64,000 nucleotides of DNA from Toxonevra muliebris. Lineage: Eukaryota; Arthropoda; Insecta; Diptera; Pallopteridae. Both the position numbers and the translations under genes were made by a program. The stretch lies in assembly GCA_963691655.1 (NCBI GenBank), contig OY829328.1, forward strand, positions 87,548,400-87,612,399, written 5' to 3'. Every line of letters begins with the position of its first letter. Position 1 is the first letter of the stretch. Below are positions 61,851 through 64,000 of the stretch, piece after piece. The notes beneath the pieces are model-generated. The model did not search any database and was not told the DNA's origin. It worked only from the letters and a program-made list of their open reading frames with translations.

Positions 61851-62419
61851 ACGAATCTATTTCTTTTCATCTTTCGTTTCGTTTTGTTGCTTACTTCCTT
61901 TATTGCTTCTTTGATTCATTCTATACTTCAATATTTCTCGCAGCTTTACTTTCATCTTCCAAGTTCCTTCTTTACATTTCCTTCCGGCTTCCTGTGGAAA
62001 CAACTGAGAAATTCTCCTGTGTCTTTGAAGCTATAAAATTTATTATTTCTTTATATTTGTTTAAAACAAATCGTTGAAAAGGAAATTGTGGGAAGCAATC
62101 ATCCAAAAACTTTTTGTTTTCATTCTTTCATTCACCTCTTCAAGTTCCTTAGTAATCTATCTAATCCTTAGCTTGGGGTAATGTATGATACCTCTACTCT
62201 GCTTAACATAAACATAAGCCACGAAAGTGTTTGGTGGATTCAAAAGAATAACAAACAACTTCACCCATGAGAGTTTCTCGCACAGAACACACAGCGAAAA
62301 CACTCACAGAATCTGCTCACATGTATGCTCATTCTCAATAAGCCAACAAACCATTTGCTTTCCCTAGTTCCCAATTTTCAATATGGAGGAGAAGCGCAAC
62401 AAATAAAATTCAGTCGTGT

Positions 62420-63110
62420 ACGTAAAGCACGAAACAATACAGCAATGCCGACGTCCGTTTGGATAGACGCGTGTTTTACACACGGCGTACGGTAAGATAA
62501 CGGCTGTGGGTATGCGACGACAACGGCGATAATGATGAAATTGATGAAAATAACGCCGTTACTGCTTCTGCTGCTATCTGACGGAACCTACGCAGTGCTC
62601 TACGTAGTCAAGGCGTAGAGAAAAACGCTTCGAAGCAAGCATACAGGAATGCAACGTACACAAATAGTTTTAGCTATAATATAATATGTTTTTCCAACAG
62701 CTGCGAAACTCTAAACAAAAGAAAAAATGCCGGCATTATGAACAAACGCGCTTCATATTAACGCTTACTAAATGTTAGCAACCGGCACAGTAATTGTTGC
62801 GGAATGAGCCGAATCGCCGAAAGCTTGCTAGCGCGTCATTGGCGCATGAAAACGCATTGACGACGCTACGGTATTCGACATCGCGTGTAGTAGTTAGATA
62901 GAAAACGGCGCCGCAGCGTGGTCGTTGCCGCTCAACTCGCTTCTTATATTGCCGTTGTGATCTTAGAAAGCACGGCGCAGCGCGTATACGACAGACGTAG
63001 CTTACAAAATGCGATGACGGCGAGCAAACGTTGCGCGTCTATCGCAAAATCGACTAGGCGCACAGTAAGTAGCAGACAGCAAATCGAGTGTTGGTTGGTA
63101 GCAAGAGTCC
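62420..63110 (-). promoter_or_regulatory. GC/CpG-rich block, candidate mam promoter and 5' exon
   Basis: It is markedly richer in GC and CpG than the surrounding DNA (GACGCG, GGCGCCG, GCGCGT, CGACGACG throughout). On the minus strand ATATAAGAAG (complement of 62943-62952) resembles a TATA region, and a donor-like A|GTAAGCG begins near 62768. That leaves room for a non-coding exon of about 150 nt. Orientation and start site are inference; a separate upstream gene on either strand is possible. Confidence 0.3.
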
Positions 63111-64000
63111 AAAACACTTTGGTATTTTTTTCAAGAGCTTTTCGTTGTGGTTGTTGTTTTTTTACTCCTCACTATTTATTTCAAGAAGACGATTGAGTGT
63201 ATTGTCTGCATAAGTGAATGCATGTTGTTGTTGCTGGTTCGCTCGTTCGTTGATTAATTCATACGTTCGTTTGCATGGGTTGGAAGTATCAAGTAAGCAA
63301 TAGCAGTGCTGCCTACTCTCAATCTTGCGATAGTATTCAGTGAAAGAGTACATACTCCCTTCTCACCCTCCAAACACGAAGAACTTCACTGTATTTCGGT
63401 GACGCACGAGCGACGCGCATGTTGAGAGTGTATACGATGCGATGCCAAGTAAGCTCGAACAGTGAGCGCTGTGAGTGTTAAAATTGATTTGAAATTTGTT
63501 GCTTTTTATTGTTGCTGTTTGGGTTGATGGTGGTGTTGTCATATATGTATGAATGTTTTCTTGATTTTATTCTATTTCATTGTAGATAATAAAATGATTT
63601 TTATTGTTGTTGTTTTCATTTGGGGTCGTTCGTTGTCTCGTTGGTGTTGCTGTTGTCTCATTTGAAATTTTTAAAAAAGCGTAAAAACTAAATTGAAAGT
63701 TGTGGTTTTGAGTAATTATAAAATTGGGAAGTTATGGAAGCTCTACTTAGCTGTAAGTGCATAAAATATAGTAGAGTTTTATCTCTAAGGTTCATATTTC
63801 AATAAAGTTAGATGGTTGAGTAAAATCGTTGGTCAGGCACTCGTTTCTCATCGTCGCACATTGCACCAGACTATCAATTTTAGCAAATTATTTTTGTTTG
63901 TCTATGACAAACGACTAACAGTTTTAATAGCTTGCGAGTGAGGGAGTGGGAATGACAACGCGATTAGATTAGTTAATTTTTGAACGTTCTGAAACAAATG
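63111..64000. other. right edge, no gene seen
   Basis: Mixed-composition sequence with a CpG-rich patch at 63395-63470 and TTG simple repeats near 63607 and 63645. No recognisable coding sequence. Confidence 0.5.

Larger units (their letters stand above)
58050..62419. other. upstream mam intron or 5' flank, no coding gene seen
   Basis: Contains the 111-bp tandem repeat (59330-59560), a GC-richer patch at 60590-60670 with a minus-strand TATAAAA (60629-60635), and a degenerate pyrimidine-rich array (61330-61850). A minus-strand consensus donor GGGTAAGTA lies near 61466. Confidence 0.5.

Overview
The window is AT-rich, intron-like DNA from a dipteran insect, most likely a cyclorrhaphan fly outside Drosophila. 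One protein-coding exon can be recognised: the first coding exon of the Notch co-activator mastermind (mam), minus strand. Its 1080-nt coding part (53265-54344) encodes residues 1-360, including the complete MamL-1 domain, and ends in phase 0 at a consensus donor (53264). It is preceded by 330 nt of 5'UTR and a strong acceptor at 54675. Everything left of 53264 is therefore read as a mam intron of at least 53 kb that leaves the window. Everything right of 54675 is the upstream (5'UTR) intron and possibly the promoter side of the gene. No other protein-coding gene is convincing.

The large intron holds a candidate recursive splice site (ratchet point) at 21045/21046 on the mam strand, with a possible 59-nt RS-exon. 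Around it, from 19.2 to 23.3 kb, lie seven of ten copies of an unusual bipartite sequence: two conserved 11-bp blocks held exactly five variable bases apart. I cannot assign this family to anything known.

The rest is a record of small non-autonomous mobile elements, many with diagnostic ends: a hAT MITE at 6.8 kb (perfect 8-bp target duplication), a hAT element at 46.4 kb (7/8-bp duplication), a pogo/Tigger-like element at 16.3 kb, TA-flanked elements at 29.6, 31.4 and 57.8 kb, foldback elements at 13.4, 25.0, 34.3 and 44.7 kb, and three copies of a 76-bp hairpin, each sitting inside a larger inverted-repeat element. tRNA-derived SINE-like elements occur at 20.4 kb (10-bp target duplication) and 40.2 kb (12-bp target duplication), with degenerate relatives at 32.2 and 50.9 kb.

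The right end has a GC/CpG-rich block (62.4-63.1 kb) that is the best candidate for a mam promoter and 5' exon, but this is unproven. All coordinates come from reading the sequence by eye; element families are assigned from terminal sequences and target duplications only.
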